NCBI GenBank assembly: GCA_027625915.1
Contig: JANTQA010000026.1
Coordinates: forward strand, 620,001-684,000
Direction: 5' to 3'
From: Anaeramoeba flamelloides
Lineage: Eukaryota; Metamonada; Anaeramoebidae
DNA length: 64,000 bases
Part shown: piece by piece, positions 35,598 through 47,350 of the stretch
Layout: every line of letters starts with the position of its first letter
Position numbering within the stretch: the first letter of the stretch is position 1
The notes under the pieces: model-generated
The model's database searches: none
What the model was told of the DNA's origin: nothing
The model's input: the letters and a program-made list of their open reading frames with translations, nothing else
Translations under genes and position numbers: made by a program

Positions 35598-38500
35598 TTA
35601 TTTTTTAGGTTCAATTTTCAGGCTTTGTTTAAAGAAATTTTCTTCCTTATAAGGGGTAAACGCATTTTTCAAAATCCATTTACTTATTTGACGAATTTTT
35701 TTAAACCCAAAACTATTTTCTTGGAACTTTTTAATTTGATTAATTATAAAAAAGATTTTTCTTCTTTTTTCAAAATTAATTAATTTTTTATTTGATGAAT
35801 TAGAATATAAAAAGTCATTATGAATTTCATCTATTGAAATGAATTCGTAAAAATAGCTACAAATGTTTGGAAGGGTAGGCTTATGTAAAGAAAAATTATT
35901 ATTATTATTATTATTATTATTCTGGTGGTGTGAATTATTATTCTGTGAATGGAAATGACTGTGGTTGCGATCGTTCTTAGTGTGCGCTAGGGACTTATTA
36001 ATATTATCCAAAAGATCATTTTTTTTCATAAATTTGTTCAAATAGATCCAGAATTTCTTGTGGCCATTGGAAAGGCCATCCCAAGTTTTGCGTAATCTGT
36101 AAATGACCGGTGTATTCAGCGTGACGTAAATTTGGTAGGCTGTATTGAAGTTCCTATATTCCAAGCACTTATCGGCAATTTTGAGAAAGGATTTCAAACA
36201 GTTGATCCTCTCAGATAATTTCTCTTGGCTTAAAATGAGGTTTGTGATCCACAATGTTGTGCCTTTAAAATATCTTATGAATTTCATCAGGTTGGGTGCG
36301 ATGACGTCTCTTTTTTCCTGGTTTGTCCAGGACTGGTTGAGGAACTCGTTGGGGTGGATCGACTTGTACAGCGTGAATTCCACCAATGTGATTTGTCTTG
36401 AAAATTCCACAGGATCCAAATCAAAAAATTGGAAATTATTTAAATTCAAATTCTTGCTCAATATTGGCTTGGGCCTATTGTTGATTAGGCAGCTTGTGCT
36501 GGACTTTGACCGATACAAATTTGGGTTTGTTTTGATCTGGAAGTTTGAACTAAATCCGAGCACTATTTGCTTCAATTTTTTTTCTAACATTAAGCCCGAC
36601 CTTTTCATTGTTTCATCTTTCTTAATAATATTTTCAATGAATTTTTCCATTTTTTTGGAAAAGGTGGCGTTTAATTGGAAATCTATCGACTGGTAATTCA
36701 TCCAATGGTTAATGAAATTGAAAACTTTGAATTTGATTGACTTTAAAATTTTATTCGTAAATATTTGGTTCTGCTTTTCGGTCAGCCCCTTGGGTGGTGA
36801 AATCAAATATTGCCTTTTCAATAATTTATATACTGCAATTGGCGTTGCAAAGGTTGGGTAAGTGAAGAGGAATAATTTTAAAAAATCCGGATCCGATTTT
36901 TTATAATCGCAGATATATGAGACGATCCATTCCAAGGTTCCTCCGACAATGATCGGGTTATTGTTAGATTTATTGTTTACCTTGGTGCTTTGCTTACTGG
37001 AATGGTTACTATTGCCGCTGGCTGTATTGGTATTGTTTTTGGTGTTGGTGTTGCTTTGAGTATTGGTAAGCCTCGTTGATTTTGCAAATGTATTTAAATT
37101 GGAAAAGGATTGGGAATTTGTTATCAGTGTGGCTGACGAATTGCTTGAGTTCAATGAATACGAAGAATAGGAATGGGCAGAATATAAAGAATAGGAATCG
37201 GTTGTATCCATGGAACTCGAGGAATTAAAGGAATTTGTCTTTAAAGTGCTGAGATTATCTAAAGGCTGTAAATCTGAATATATAATATAATCATCAGTTT
37301 GATTCAAAATTTCAAACGATTTCAAAAAAATCTTTTCTTCTTCAATGTCATCATTTAAAATATAATTGGATCGAGATATTTTCTTTCGTAAATTAATTGA
37401 CCAGCAATGATAATAATTTAATTCTTCCAACTCCTTCTCGAATGTGTCTGTGTTTCTTTGGTTTAATTCAATTAATTTCATCACATTGCTTTTTAATAGG
37501 GATTTGGCCTTAGAATCAAAATAATTATCATTTTGGCAATACAATAAGCTATAGGATCTGTTCTTACTTGTTTTTTCTAATTGGTTGATAGACCTCTCCA
37601 TTAATTCTTCTTCAGACACGATCTGAATATTTGAAAGATAATTCTGGATTTGGGGGATTTTTTGAAAGGCAAATGGATAGTTTTTTAGCAATTGGAAATT
37701 CTTGAGTATTGCAGAGATTTTGATAAACTTATCATAATTGATGAGTGCACTTTCCTTTTCTGTTGTCTCTTTCCCCTTGATCGTTTCCGGATCAGCAAAG
37801 TCTTTGTTTTGGTAGTCAATTAACTGCAGATCATAGATTATTAAATCAAAGAATAAAATATATGGCGGCTTACATTTTTTGACAGTTTGCCGGTACTTTC
37901 GATAATTGTTCATTGGGGAGACAAGCACCTTAATGTTGTCAATTTCCCTTTTCAGTTGCCCACTTAAGCCGGACCATGTCTCATCTAAGCGGGTGATCGA
38001 ATCGATTTGCAAGCCGGACATTAGCGCGAAAAGTGTATTAAAATTGTTGACCTTGATCAGGTTAAGCATGACTTCGATCCAGAACCCAATTCTTTTGAGC
38101 CTGTTTTTTTTCTTCTTGATGTCCAAAATGCTTTGTGCGATCATGTTCCGAGTCGTTTCGAAATTCATCAAATAATTATACAGATGAACGTCCCTTTGCT
38201 TCACCTTCTGCTTGTCGATATACTCAAAGGGATAAAACGAGTGCGGTGTCACTTTCCTCACTAACTCTTGATCGATTAACGTTAACTGCCGCGACATTTC
38301 AATAGGCGAGATTTCGTCAAACTTGAGTTTCTTCTTTTTCACAAGGCTCTGCGGTAAAATCGGTTGCGGTGCATTCAAAATGTTGCCCTCTTGCAAACTG
38401 CTGTTCAGAAACCTTTCCTGTGAAGACACGATCCCCTTGTTAATCTGGATTTGCAGTGTCCTTGTTTTGGTGGGCTGGATCAACGACAGGTTATTCTCCA

Positions 38501-39134
38501 AAAAGCGACCGATGACTTCGTTTGACTGCTTGTTGGTCTCACGAGAAAAATCTTTGTTCTGGAACCTCACCCACATTTGGACGAAAAACAGTATTGAAAA
38601 GCGGAGCGGTATTAATTTTAATTCTCGGTACCTTTTCTTGATCGCCTTTGATTGGCTTTCCTGTTTGAAATTAAAATATTTCGTTAAGATTTTGAAAATG
38701 TCTGGGACGCTACAAAAGCACGGGTACACAAGTAAAAACGTTTTCATGAGTTCTGGATCATATGAACACTTTGTGACGATTTCTTTTAAAAGTGTCTCCA
38801 GATTTGCCTTTGTGTGTTTTGGGATCCCTTCTTGATTACTAGTTACCTGTGTGTTGCTATGGTCTTTTCGTTTCCTTGTTTCTTCACTGTTAACAAGATT
38901 TTGCAAATAAAGAGAATATTTATTTTTTTCTATTTGTGGCTTGTCAATTTCATTTTTATTTTTGGTTTTTTTTTCTTTTTCTTTTACATTTTCATTTTCA
39001 TTTTCATTTTCATTTTCATTTCCCTTTGCACTTTTGTCTTCCCTTCGAAACAAACTTTTTAAGTTACGATTTGTTTTTTCATACCGTTTGATTTTTTCAA
39101 AGAGCCTTGGTAGTGTTCGAGATTTATTCATCAT
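35598..39134 (-). CDS. Tandem Ras guanine-nucleotide exchange factor (two RasGEF_N + two CDC25 domains)
   Basis: Intronless 1,178-residue protein, ATG at 39134. After a Glu/Asn/Lys-rich N-terminus, a first RasGEF_N (residues about 110-220, LETLLKEIVTK...FLLVYPCF) and CDC25 homology domain (about 275-505: IEMSRQLTLIDQELVRKV, RIGFWIEVMLNLIKVNNFNT, LMSGLQ, ETWSGL, KPPYILFFDLIIYDL, KISAILKNFQ). A Ser/Asn linker (about 630-725) leads to a second RasGEF_N (about 730-840: GGTLEWIVSYICDY) and CDC25 domain (about 905-1165: DPVEFSRQITLVEF, LWITNLIL, CLEYRNFNTAYQIYVTLN, RKTWDGL). The conserved NFNT is present in both units. The PxLxxxLxD catalytic hairpin is altered: PPYILFFDL in the first and, after an Asn run, LPNICSYFYEF in the second. 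One unit may be regulatory rather than catalytic. It would activate Ras-family GTPases at membranes. Confidence 0.93.
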   Translation of the reverse strand: MMNKSRTLPRLFEKIKRYEKTNRNLKSLFRREDKSAKGNENENENENENVKEKEKKTKNKNEIDKPQIEKNKYSLYLQNLVNSEETRKRKDHSNTQVTSNQEGIPKHTKANLETLLKEIVTKCSYDPELMKTFLLVYPCFCSVPDIFKILTKYFNFKQESQSKAIKKRYRELKLIPLRFSILFFVQMWVRFQNKDFSRETNKQSNEVIGRFLENNLSLIQPTKTRTLQIQINKGIVSSQERFLNSSLQEGNILNAPQPILPQSLVKKKKLKFDEISPIEMSRQLTLIDQELVRKVTPHSFYPFEYIDKQKVKQRDVHLYNYLMNFETTRNMIAQSILDIKKKKNRLKRIGFWIEVMLNLIKVNNFNTLFALMSGLQIDSITRLDETWSGLSGQLKREIDNIKVLVSPMNNYRKYRQTVKKCKPPYILFFDLIIYDLQLIDYQNKDFADPETIKGKETTEKESALINYDKFIKISAILKNFQLLKNYPFAFQKIPQIQNYLSNIQIVSEEELMERSINQLEKTSKNRSYSLLYCQNDNYFDSKAKSLLKSNVMKLIELNQRNTDTFEKELEELNYYHCWSINLRKKISRSNYILNDDIEEEKIFLKSFEILNQTDDYIIYSDLQPLDNLSTLKTNSFNSSSSMDTTDSYSLYSAHSYSSYSLNSSNSSATLITNSQSFSNLNTFAKSTRLTNTQSNTNTKNNTNTASGNSNHSSKQSTKVNNKSNNNPIIVGGTLEWIVSYICDYKKSDPDFLKLFLFTYPTFATPIAVYKLLKRQYLISPPKGLTEKQNQIFTNKILKSIKFKVFNFINHWMNYQSIDFQLNATFSKKMEKFIENIIKKDETMKRSGLMLEKKLKQIVLGFSSNFQIKTNPNLYRSKSSTSCLINNRPKPILSKNLNLNNFQFFDLDPVEFSRQITLVEFTLYKSIHPNEFLNQSWTNQEKRDVIAPNLMKFIRYFKGTTLWITNLILSQEKLSERINCLKSFLKIADKCLEYRNFNTAYQIYVTLNTPVIYRLRKTWDGLSNGHKKFWIYLNKFMKKNDLLDNINKSLAHTKNDRNHSHFHSQNNNSHHQNNNNNNNNNFSLHKPTLPNICSYFYEFISIDEIHNDFLYSNSSNKKLINFEKRRKIFFIINQIKKFQENSFGFKKIRQISKWILKNAFTPYKEENFFKQSLKIEPKK

Positions 39135-39142
39135 TTGGTTTA

Positions 39143-39698
39143 TTATTTTTTGCGTTTTTGTCTTTTTTGGAATTCTTCTTTTTTCTGTTTTCTACTTGGA
39201 AAAAAATCAATAAATAAAAAAATGAGAAACTAAAACATTTTTGAAAAAAAGTAGAACTAACCTTTTGAATTCAGCAACACCGGTAATTTTCGTTTTATTT
39301 TTCAATAATTACAACAGTTTTGGTTTTTTTTTTAAAAACATTAATTTTGTCTTCAATATTTTTATTTTGCCCTTAGTTTTTGTCACCACAGTCAAAAATT
39401 CGATTATAGGGCGATTAAACTTGGCAGATGAGAATTTTTTAATTCTACAAAATTTCTCATAATTGTAAATGATGACTTTTTGTAATCTTCTCAAGATAAT
39501 AATTCCACCACTTTTGTGAACAAAAGATATATTTTCTTCAAGAAAGGATTTTACATCACTTTTAATAAAATTTTCGACAAGATCAAAATTAAATTTGAAA
39601 ACAAAGTTTATTTGACAATTTTGATAAAGTCTTATTACTTTGTTGAATAACAATTTCTTTTTTGATTTTTCCCCTTTTTTATTTTTCAGTGTTTCCAA
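39143..39698 (-). CDS. Small basic protein of unknown family, model incomplete
   Basis: The frame from about 39698 to 39309 is open for about 129 codons with no ATG (KSDVKSFLEENISFVHKS, GGIIILRRLQKVIIYNYEKF). Composition is coding-like. After a TAA the same frame continues open (TKITGVAEFK) to a GTTAGT donor at 39261. A 67-bp intron (39195-39261, acceptor TTCCAAG) would lead to a basic tail (RKQKKEEFQKRQKRKK) and TAA at 39143, nine bases before the Ras-GEF start. The internal stop must be spliced out or the gene is damaged. It is on the same strand as the Ras-GEF. No function is proposed. Confidence 0.35.
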
Positions 39699-40887
39699 AA
39701 TAATATTGTATTATTGTAAAATTTTGAGTAGAATGGAAAAAGGTGGTTGCAAATTTCAGTTTTTTTCCACACTTAATTGAAATAACAAGTATTCCAGAAT
39801 TTAAAACCTTCATTTATTTCTTTACAAAACTTTTTACAATGAAATTAAAATTAACATAGAAGTTTATTTGAGAAAATCGATTTATTAAATTTTGTTTCTA
39901 AAAAAGTCAAAAATTTTTTGACAAAATGATCCTATTCCATTCTCGTTTTATACAAAAGGGAATAATAAAAAAAAATTGACTAACAACTTCAAAAAACCAA
40001 TTATATTCAAAAGTTATTTGTTATAGGAGTGAGTGCGTTTTTAAGACAAATCGAAAGATTTCTTTTCGACTCAAAAACAAAATTCAAGACTATTTAGAAA
40101 ATGTTTTTTCCCAATTATTCTTCTATATTTAGAAATTGAGAAAATGGTTCAGCAAAATTGCGTAAAAAATATAAGACCGTGTCACCTTCTTAGTTGAGAG
40201 ACGAAAGGTATAAATAGCTCAAGAATTATCAAAAATCAATTTGAAAAACGATCAATTGAAAACAAATATCTTTTGCTTTAAAATGAATTTTAATTTCAAA
40301 CCTTATTTTGGTTGACTTTCAAGAATAAAGAAACAGAAAGAATAGTTCAAAATAAAAATTTTTGTTGTGTTTTGCAAATATTTTGGGCAATATTTTTTGT
40401 TCCTCTATTTCAATAAAAAACTTGACTACATAAGTCTGAAACCAAAATAATTTTATATAAATGCCTTTTGAATTTGTTTTTAACCTGACACAATTACAAT
40501 TGAGTCCATTGTGGTGTTTTATTAAAGTTGATAATTTAACTTGAAAATAGTCTCAAAAGTTAGTAACATTCCAAGCGAAAATAATTGAATGTTTTTTAGA
40601 GATTATTATCTATCAACCAAGGAGAAATCTAAAAACAAACCATGTTATTAAAGATGTAAATCACATAAACTCCCCAGTATTTAAATTTCTCTAAAAAATC
40701 TTTTTGTAAGTTGAACTATTTGTTGATCCTTCTCAATTCAAAAAGATACATGTATTTGTAAAAAAGTACAAATTTCAGAAAAAAATCTTCATTTTGACCA
40801 TAAATTTAAAGTTGAATTATCAATCCTCAAAACTCTAAAGTTGACAGATATCATTTTTAAATTTGTCTTAAAAAATAAGATTAGTTT
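39699..40887. other. Intergenic, no gene seen
   Basis: AT-rich, with only short open frames. No RNA gene or named repeat before the element at 40888. Confidence 0.5.
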
Positions 40888-41080
40888 CAGTCAGTTCCAC
40901 GTTTAAGATTCAAACTAAGAAATATATTTAAGGAACCAAAAAATCTCAAAATAATGATTTTTTTTGGAAATTTTCAAAACTTGAATTATTTTAATAGAAT
41001 CAGATATTTGTGCTTTAATTTGAGATTTTTTTGTTCTTTAAATTTCGTTGAAAATTTGTGTCTTAAAAGTGGAACTGGCT
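40888..41080. repeat. CAGT-ended inverted-repeat element, copy 3
   Basis: Left end CAGTCAGTTCCACGTTTAAG, right end CTTAAAAGTGGAACTGGCT, with the same subterminal AAATTTCGTTGAAAATTTGTG as the 30619-30815 element. The TA duplication is not preserved on the left. 193 bp. Confidence 0.75.
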
Positions 41081-42509
41081 ACAATTGAAAAATTGAATTG
41101 GGGTTTATATTATTATTTTTTTTTGAAAACAAATCTTAAAAAAAAAATAACAAATAATAACTTATTTCCAGGGATAAATATATATATATATATATATATA
41201 TAGATTATAGATGAGTCACAATTTTTGAAATCAGGTTTTGGTTATTTTTTGTCATTTTTTTCCTTAAAGATCCCCGCCACCCCAACTAAAAATAAGATAC
41301 GTCTTTTAATCCATTATTTCGTTAATTTGACCAAAATTTTCTCCCAGGTTGCTATAAATATCACCCTATCAATATAAATATATTTCTTATTTTCTCAAAT
41401 CCATTCAAATTACTATATTTAACCTTCAAGACAATAATTAAATAAAAATACTAACAAATACTGATTGCAAAACAGGTATTACTATTTAAGAAATAAAAAT
41501 TCAAATAAATTTTGTCTTTTATATTTAAAATATGAAAATTAAGAAATAAAAGAAAATATTGACTATTTTGCGGGTCTGTCTTCCCCATGAAAAAATATAA
41601 ATACAAACTTCAAAATAAATTAAAAGAATTAAAACTTTAATGAAATAATTATTTATGTCGACAAGAGTTTGAAATTATTTTCATATATTAATAATCAATA
41701 AATATAAAATTTTTTACATAGATTTGGTATAGAAAATTTAAAGTGAAAGGACAGTGAAAAGGTAATTTACACGTAATCACCAACAAAACAAAAAATAATA
41801 AATGAATATTTTATTACTCTTTTATATTTTCCTCTGAATAAAAAAAAAACACCTGAGAAAACAATTTTTTTTATTTTATCATTGTAATAATAATATTTTG
41901 AATATTAAAACATCCAAATATATACACCTTTCCTTGAAAAATAAAACTATAAATTAAATTCTATTTATTTATTATCAAGAAATAATATCACATAATATGA
42001 TAATATGTAAAAATCCAGTACCCTAAATTCAATGAAAAACAAATGATATTGTAAAATATCCCCTTTATTTATAAAACCCTAAAAAAATCAGCTTTTTAAG
42101 CAAATTATCCATATTTTTTCTATTTTTTAATACATTTTGTAATAGTATAAGAGATCAAATCTAAAACATGAGTCATAAGCTTTATTTCAACTTTTTTTTT
42201 GATCACCTATATTTTAAAAAGTGATATTATTGAAAAATAAGTTCTTCAATGTTTACTGTTAATTGTAAAATAAAAAGTTCAAAATTTTTATTCTTCTTTC
42301 CATAAAATCACAGCTCAAGAATTAAAAAAAATTATCAATAGTCCACAATTCTCAAAGACAAATTAATATTTTATGCTTGTTTTAAGATTTAATAATTTGA
42401 AATGGTCTCTGATTTTTTAAAAAATCTTTTTTTGGAAAGGTGAATGAAAATTTTGTTTTATTTATTTTGCAACAAACAGTATTACTCTTCTGGAATATTA
42501 GGATTTGAA
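41081..42509. other. Intergenic with (TA)n tract and a small coding-like patch
   Basis: (TA)n at about 41169-41203. On the minus strand, 41365-41242 is less AT-rich and open in two overlapping frames (SNLGENFGQINEIMD, then IKRRILFLVGVAGIF), preceded by a possible acceptor TTGATAG. This recalls the tail of a Golgi SNARE (GOS1/GOSR1), but the frame changes and nothing upstream supports it, so it is not called. Confidence 0.4.
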
Positions 42510-43290
42510 AAAATGAATCTATCAAATATTCCCAAAAATACCCTAAAATCCAAAATACCCAAAAAAATTTTAACCACGAAAAAACACTTTTGAACAACTT
42601 CTATGAAACAATGGTGTCTAATACTCAGTTTAAAGGTAAATTTGACCTTTATTTTTGAAAAAAAATTTTTTTTCTGAAAATATCAAAATTCAAAAAAAAT
42701 TAAATTTTAGGGAATGGTATTCAACCTATTTTGTGTGAAAGGAATAAGTATCCTAGATGAATGTAACATTTCTGATCATTTCGAAATGGTATTAATACAA
42801 TGGGAGAATATGTACTTGAATTGAAAATTTCTAATTGTTTCTCATTACCCATAATTTTGGAATATTAAATACAATCCAAAAATAACCTGAGTAATATCTA
42901 ATCGTACAATACATACTTATATCCGACATAAGGTGACACAAGCCAAACTTTATTTTAACTTCAGATTCAATAAAAGGAACTGGTTTAACCAAAACAGACC
43001 GATACCAAACCAAACCCAACCCTTACCAATACCCTAGCATACCTATACACTTATCCTAATAAATACCAACAATTACACAAATATACTGAAAAGGACCAAA
43101 ACCTCTTTAGTATAGTTTAAAGTAGAAAATTCAAAAAATAAATATTTTTTCTCAAATTAAATTTGTTATTTTACCGTTAAACTAAGTACATTGACACTAG
43201 GGAATCTTCGAAGTTGTCCTAACGTGTTTTTATGTGGTTAAAAAATTTTCTGGTATTTTTGATTTTCTGGTATTTTCTGGAATATTTCAA
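42510..43290. repeat. Inverted duplication upstream of the RCC1-BTB gene
   Basis: The 120 bp at about 43170-43290 (CTAAGTACATTGACACTAG, GTGGTTAAAAAATTTTCTGG, TTTTCTGGAATATTTCAA) recur in reverse complement at about 42510-42640 with roughly 75-80% identity by eye. The intervening 530 bp are not duplicated. The RCC1-BTB start at 43346 lies just beyond the right arm, so the arms look like a copied 5'/promoter region. Confidence 0.65.
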
Positions 43291-43345
43291 ACAGTCGAAA
43301 AAATCAGTTCTTACATTTTTTCAAGTTTTTTATATTTTTTACAAA

Positions 43346-45160
43346 ATGTCCAATTCATCGTCTCTTTATATAACTGGTTTTAAAAAAGTTTTCAGTTTCC
43401 TTACTCAAGAAAAGAACAACAATTTACCCAAATGGACCGAAAGCAAAATCAAAAAAACCCAAAGAATAAAAAAGATCGTCAGTGGAAATCCACCGAATTT
43501 TCTTGTTTGGAAAAAGCCAAACAAATTGGAGTTTTATCAAAAAGATTATGAGAAAAGGAAATACCTATTACCCAAAAAGGAAAAAATCAAAGACATTGTT
43601 TCAAGTTTCCAAACCTATCAAATTTTAACAGAATCAGGAAAGGTTTGGTCTTTGGCTAATGAAAACCGTTTTAAAGAAGTACCTCTTCTTGATGCAGACC
43701 AAAGTACTTTTGAAAAGATCAGTCCTATAACCTTTTTCCAAGAAAAGAAATTGTTTGTTAATTCACTTGTAATGGGCTTTACTTCTTGTTATTATCTTTG
43801 TAATGGAGACCAATTGTATGCCTCAGGATCGAACTTTCAAGGTAGGCTGGGTATTGGAAAAAGCAAGGGCCTGAAACCTTTGCCTATTTATGTCCAAGAC
43901 AAGGTTTCCAAAATCTTTGTAGGAAGTCATGCTTCGAATTTCAATTTCATCATAAGCAAGCCTGATCTTTTGTATTCCTGTGGAAACAATAGAGATGGGG
44001 AGCTCGGTATTGGCTCTACTGTTGATCAAAGTACTCCCACTGTTGTTCAAAACTTTAAAGGATCCGAGATCCTGACTATAAGTTCAGGCAATTACCACTC
44101 CATTCTGATCACCCAAAAGGGACAAACCTATAGCTGCGGCTACCAGAGAACGAATGGGCATGGTGTCCAAAAAACCATATTTACCTTGATACCACAACTC
44201 AAGGAGAAGAAAGCTGTCCAACTGTCAACAGGATCAACCCAAACTTTGGTTTTGACAGACCAAAACGAATTGTATGGGTGAGGGTTTGATGGCGGACAAT
44301 TCCCAACAGATGAATCCAACAACAGCAAATTTCCAACAAAAATCAGCCTTCCTGGTTTTTTTACAAATTATTTGGAATCAAAAGACCTGATCCGAATTGC
44401 CTGTGGCTCAAATATAAGCTTTCTTCATCTTGATTTCAAAAATACACTTTCCGAAGATCTCAGAATATTATTCCATTCCAAAAAATTTTGTGATTGTGAA
44501 ATTGGAAATTTGAAAAACCAAACCCCCGTTCATAAGGCTCTTGTTGAATTCAGAACCAAATTAACAATTGATCAAATCCAAAAAAAATTATTTGGAGAAA
44601 AAAAATCAATCAATAAAGAACAAACTTTGGATTTTTTGAAATGGGTTTATTATGATGAGATTTCAAATAAAGATATAAACAAACTTGAACAAACTTTTAA
44701 TTTATTGAAATTAACATACCCCTAGTCCGTGGATAATACACTTGAAAAGGATATTGCCCAACTCTACAAGGATGATGATTCAAAGGATTTTAAAATTATG
44801 GTTAAAATTGATGATCAAGAGGATGATAATGATGATGAGGATAAAGAAGGAAATTATGAAGAAATACCAGTACACAAATTCATTTTATTGGCCAGAAGTG
44901 GCTTGTTTCGCTCAATGTTTGATTATGTTAATGAAAAAGAAAATCTAAATAAAGCTCAAGATTATACTAATAAATCAATCGAAAGCTTGAAAATTTTAAT
45001 CAAATATTTTTATACCGATTCAATTGAATTGAAAACAAACCAAGACCCAAAATTTATTGTTGATGAATTATCTGATGCTGTCGAATATTATCAATTAAAT
45101 GATCAATGTAATCTTGAATCTGAATTATTGAAAATTAAAAAGCAATTTGATCTTAATTAA
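43346..45160 (+). pseudogene. RCC1-repeat/BTB protein with two in-frame stops
   Basis: One frame runs from ATG 43346 (MSNSSSLYITG) to TAA at 45160, 604 codons, interrupted by TGA at 44279-44281 and TAG at 44723-44725. RCC1 repeats include YASGSNFQGRLGIGKSKG, YSCGNNRDGELGIGSTVD and SSGNYHSILIT; TGA falls where the next repeat expects Trp (LYG-stop-GFDGGQF). Two BTB halves follow: CDCEIGNLKNQTPVHKALVE and KDFKIMVKI...IPVHKFILLARSGLFRSM with a C-terminal helical part (SIESLKILIKYFY, DELSDAVEYYQLNDQCNLE). Codon use and homology stay intact after both stops, so decay is recent, or the stops are read through or are assembly errors. Family members are usually propeller-plus-BTB adaptors for cullin-3 ligases or GTPase regulation. 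Confidence 0.88.
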
Positions 45161-47184
45161 TTTGGTTTTTTTGATCTTTTAAAAATATCAAAACAACGAT
45201 TTGTTAGAAATACTTTTTTGAGATTTTTCAAAAAAATAAAAAATTAAAATTAATATCATTTGAAAATATAAAAACGGATTTGAAATTGAAAAATGATAAA
45301 ATCACAACCCAAATAATAGGATTTTTGAAACTTATTTTTTTCATTTTTCAACTTGATAAAAAAAATTTTCTTAATTGAATAAAAATTTTAATTGTTGTTA
45401 TAGATAATATTAAAAATAATATTTTCTGATCTTTAACCAATATTTTTTTATAATAGTTGTGTAACTATTCCAAAAAAATTTGTTTAAATTTTTCAATTTT
45501 ATCAATTTAAAGTTGAATTTTCAACTTATCAAAAATAATTAATTGGGTTGAATATTTTTTTTGTTGACATTTAAAAGGAGAAAAATTCCCTAAAAAAAAA
45601 TCATAATAATTTGTTTGATGAAAATTCCTAATAAATTATAGGTTTTTTTTTTTCTTTTTTCTAAGAGGGCTTAAATTACTTTTGATGAATAATTGATGAA
45701 CCCAATTATCACCATTTTATTTTTGATAAGATAAAAGAAAAAGATTAAAAACAAAATTGAAATAATGAAAAACAATTTCAATTTTGTAAAAATATAATAA
45801 ATTACAGTTTAAGTAGTTCATAAGAGTAAAACATTGGTTTTGGTTTTAAAGGTAGTATAATCAGATGTATATATATTGACTCCAATTATTAAAAAAAAAA
45901 AACAAACCCATAAAATAATACTTCAAATTCTTTTGTTGTTTATTTTAATAATTAATTTACCCTCAAAATATTACATAGAAAAACAAATACACCTTTTTTT
46001 ATTTTTTAAATTGTATATTTGATTAATTTATTGTAATAAAAGAGTAATTATTGATTTTATCAATATGAAAAAAAATAAAAAACTTATTATTTTTATTTGA
46101 AATTTTGTATTTTTATTCTATAAATAAATTCTTTTTCAAAAATTAGTGACTCACCCGAAATAATAAATTGAAAAAAAAATTATCCTTTAGTATTAAAGAA
46201 CAATTAATAAGTAAATATGATTTTTAATTCACTTTTAAGTCATTTTAAATCGATAAACGTATGATAAATTAAAAATTAAAAAAAAAATAAAACCAAAAAC
46301 TAAAAAAAGTGAGTCACAATTTTTACAATTGACATTATTGATTTTCTATGACTGAGCTTTTGAAAAAATAAGTTTAAAAAGAAGATTTTTTGCTAAATAA
46401 TTAAATTTTAAAAGAAATTTCAGAGTTTTAATTATCTTAGTAATTCTTTGTCTTTGCGAAGATCATTTTTTTTTCCACTTGATCTTTTGCAGACCAAAAA
46501 AAAAAAGAAAAATTAAACGAAAAAATGAAATCAAAAAAAAATAAAAAAGAAAAAAAGAAAAAGAAAAACAAAACTAAAATTTACAAAATTAGAAAAAATT
46601 ATTCTGATCCAAAAATTTGAAAATATTATTGTGATAAGAATACTGGAATAAACCCTCAAAACAACTCACATTAACATTATAAAGTGAGTCAAAATTTTTG
46701 AAAAATAGTTTGTTTATTTTTTTTTAAATATTACACAAACAATTGAGCAAAAAAATTGATTGTTCAATACTTTTTATTAAAAAAACATTATTTCAATGAA
46801 CCAATTGTAAATTTACCAATCAAAAAAATTAGAAAAATACTATTTAGATTTAAAAACAATGTAAAAACAATTAATAAGAAATAAATTTTACCACAAAAAG
46901 TTTTATAAAACCTTGAAATTATATTTTTTTTTAAATAATTTCTGTTTTTCAATCATTTTTTATTATAATTAGATGATATTAAATTTAAAGATACATTTTA
47001 ACTATTTTGTAAGAATACCTACAAAATTTATTTAGTAAAAAGATTTGCCTAGACGATACAAGAATAAGTATAAACTCAAAAATCTAAGAATTTTAATTCC
47101 ACAGTAGGTCAATTAATATTTTCATTTTCCAAGTTTCGTAAAATTTAGGAACCTTTTGATTTTTTATTAAATTTTAGAAATCAA
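45161..47184. other. Intergenic, very AT-rich, no gene seen
   Basis: Long A and T runs with a few short open frames. GTGAGTCAC occurs several times (near 46145, 46307 and 46683) as a short dispersed motif. No gene supported. Confidence 0.5.
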
Positions 47185-47350
47185 ATTTTTCGAACAATTT
47201 ATATTTTTTTCTATAAATTTTTGATATAGAGAGATTGATTTTAACTTCATTTTTATAGATTAATCTTGGATAACGAATATTAATTTGTAAGAAATTTGTA
47301 ACTGGTTTTTCGATAGATCTATTTACCCTTTCAAAATCACTTTGAGTCAA
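47185..47350 (-). other. Broken coding relic related to one at 31.3-31.7 kb
   Basis: The minus strand encodes DFERVNRSIEKP, then VTNFLQINIRYPRLIYK and a Lys-rich stretch, paralleling the piece at 31344-31680. Short and isolated, in AT-rich surroundings. Family unknown; host gene family or repeated element. Confidence 0.35.

Noticed and set aside
41242-41365. C-terminal end of a Golgi SNARE (GOS1)
   Set aside because: Two frames, a short membrane segment and no SNARE motif upstream.
44279-44281. TGA reassigned to Trp
   Set aside because: All confident genes use TGG for Trp and none contains in-frame TGA; the same gene also has an in-frame TAG.
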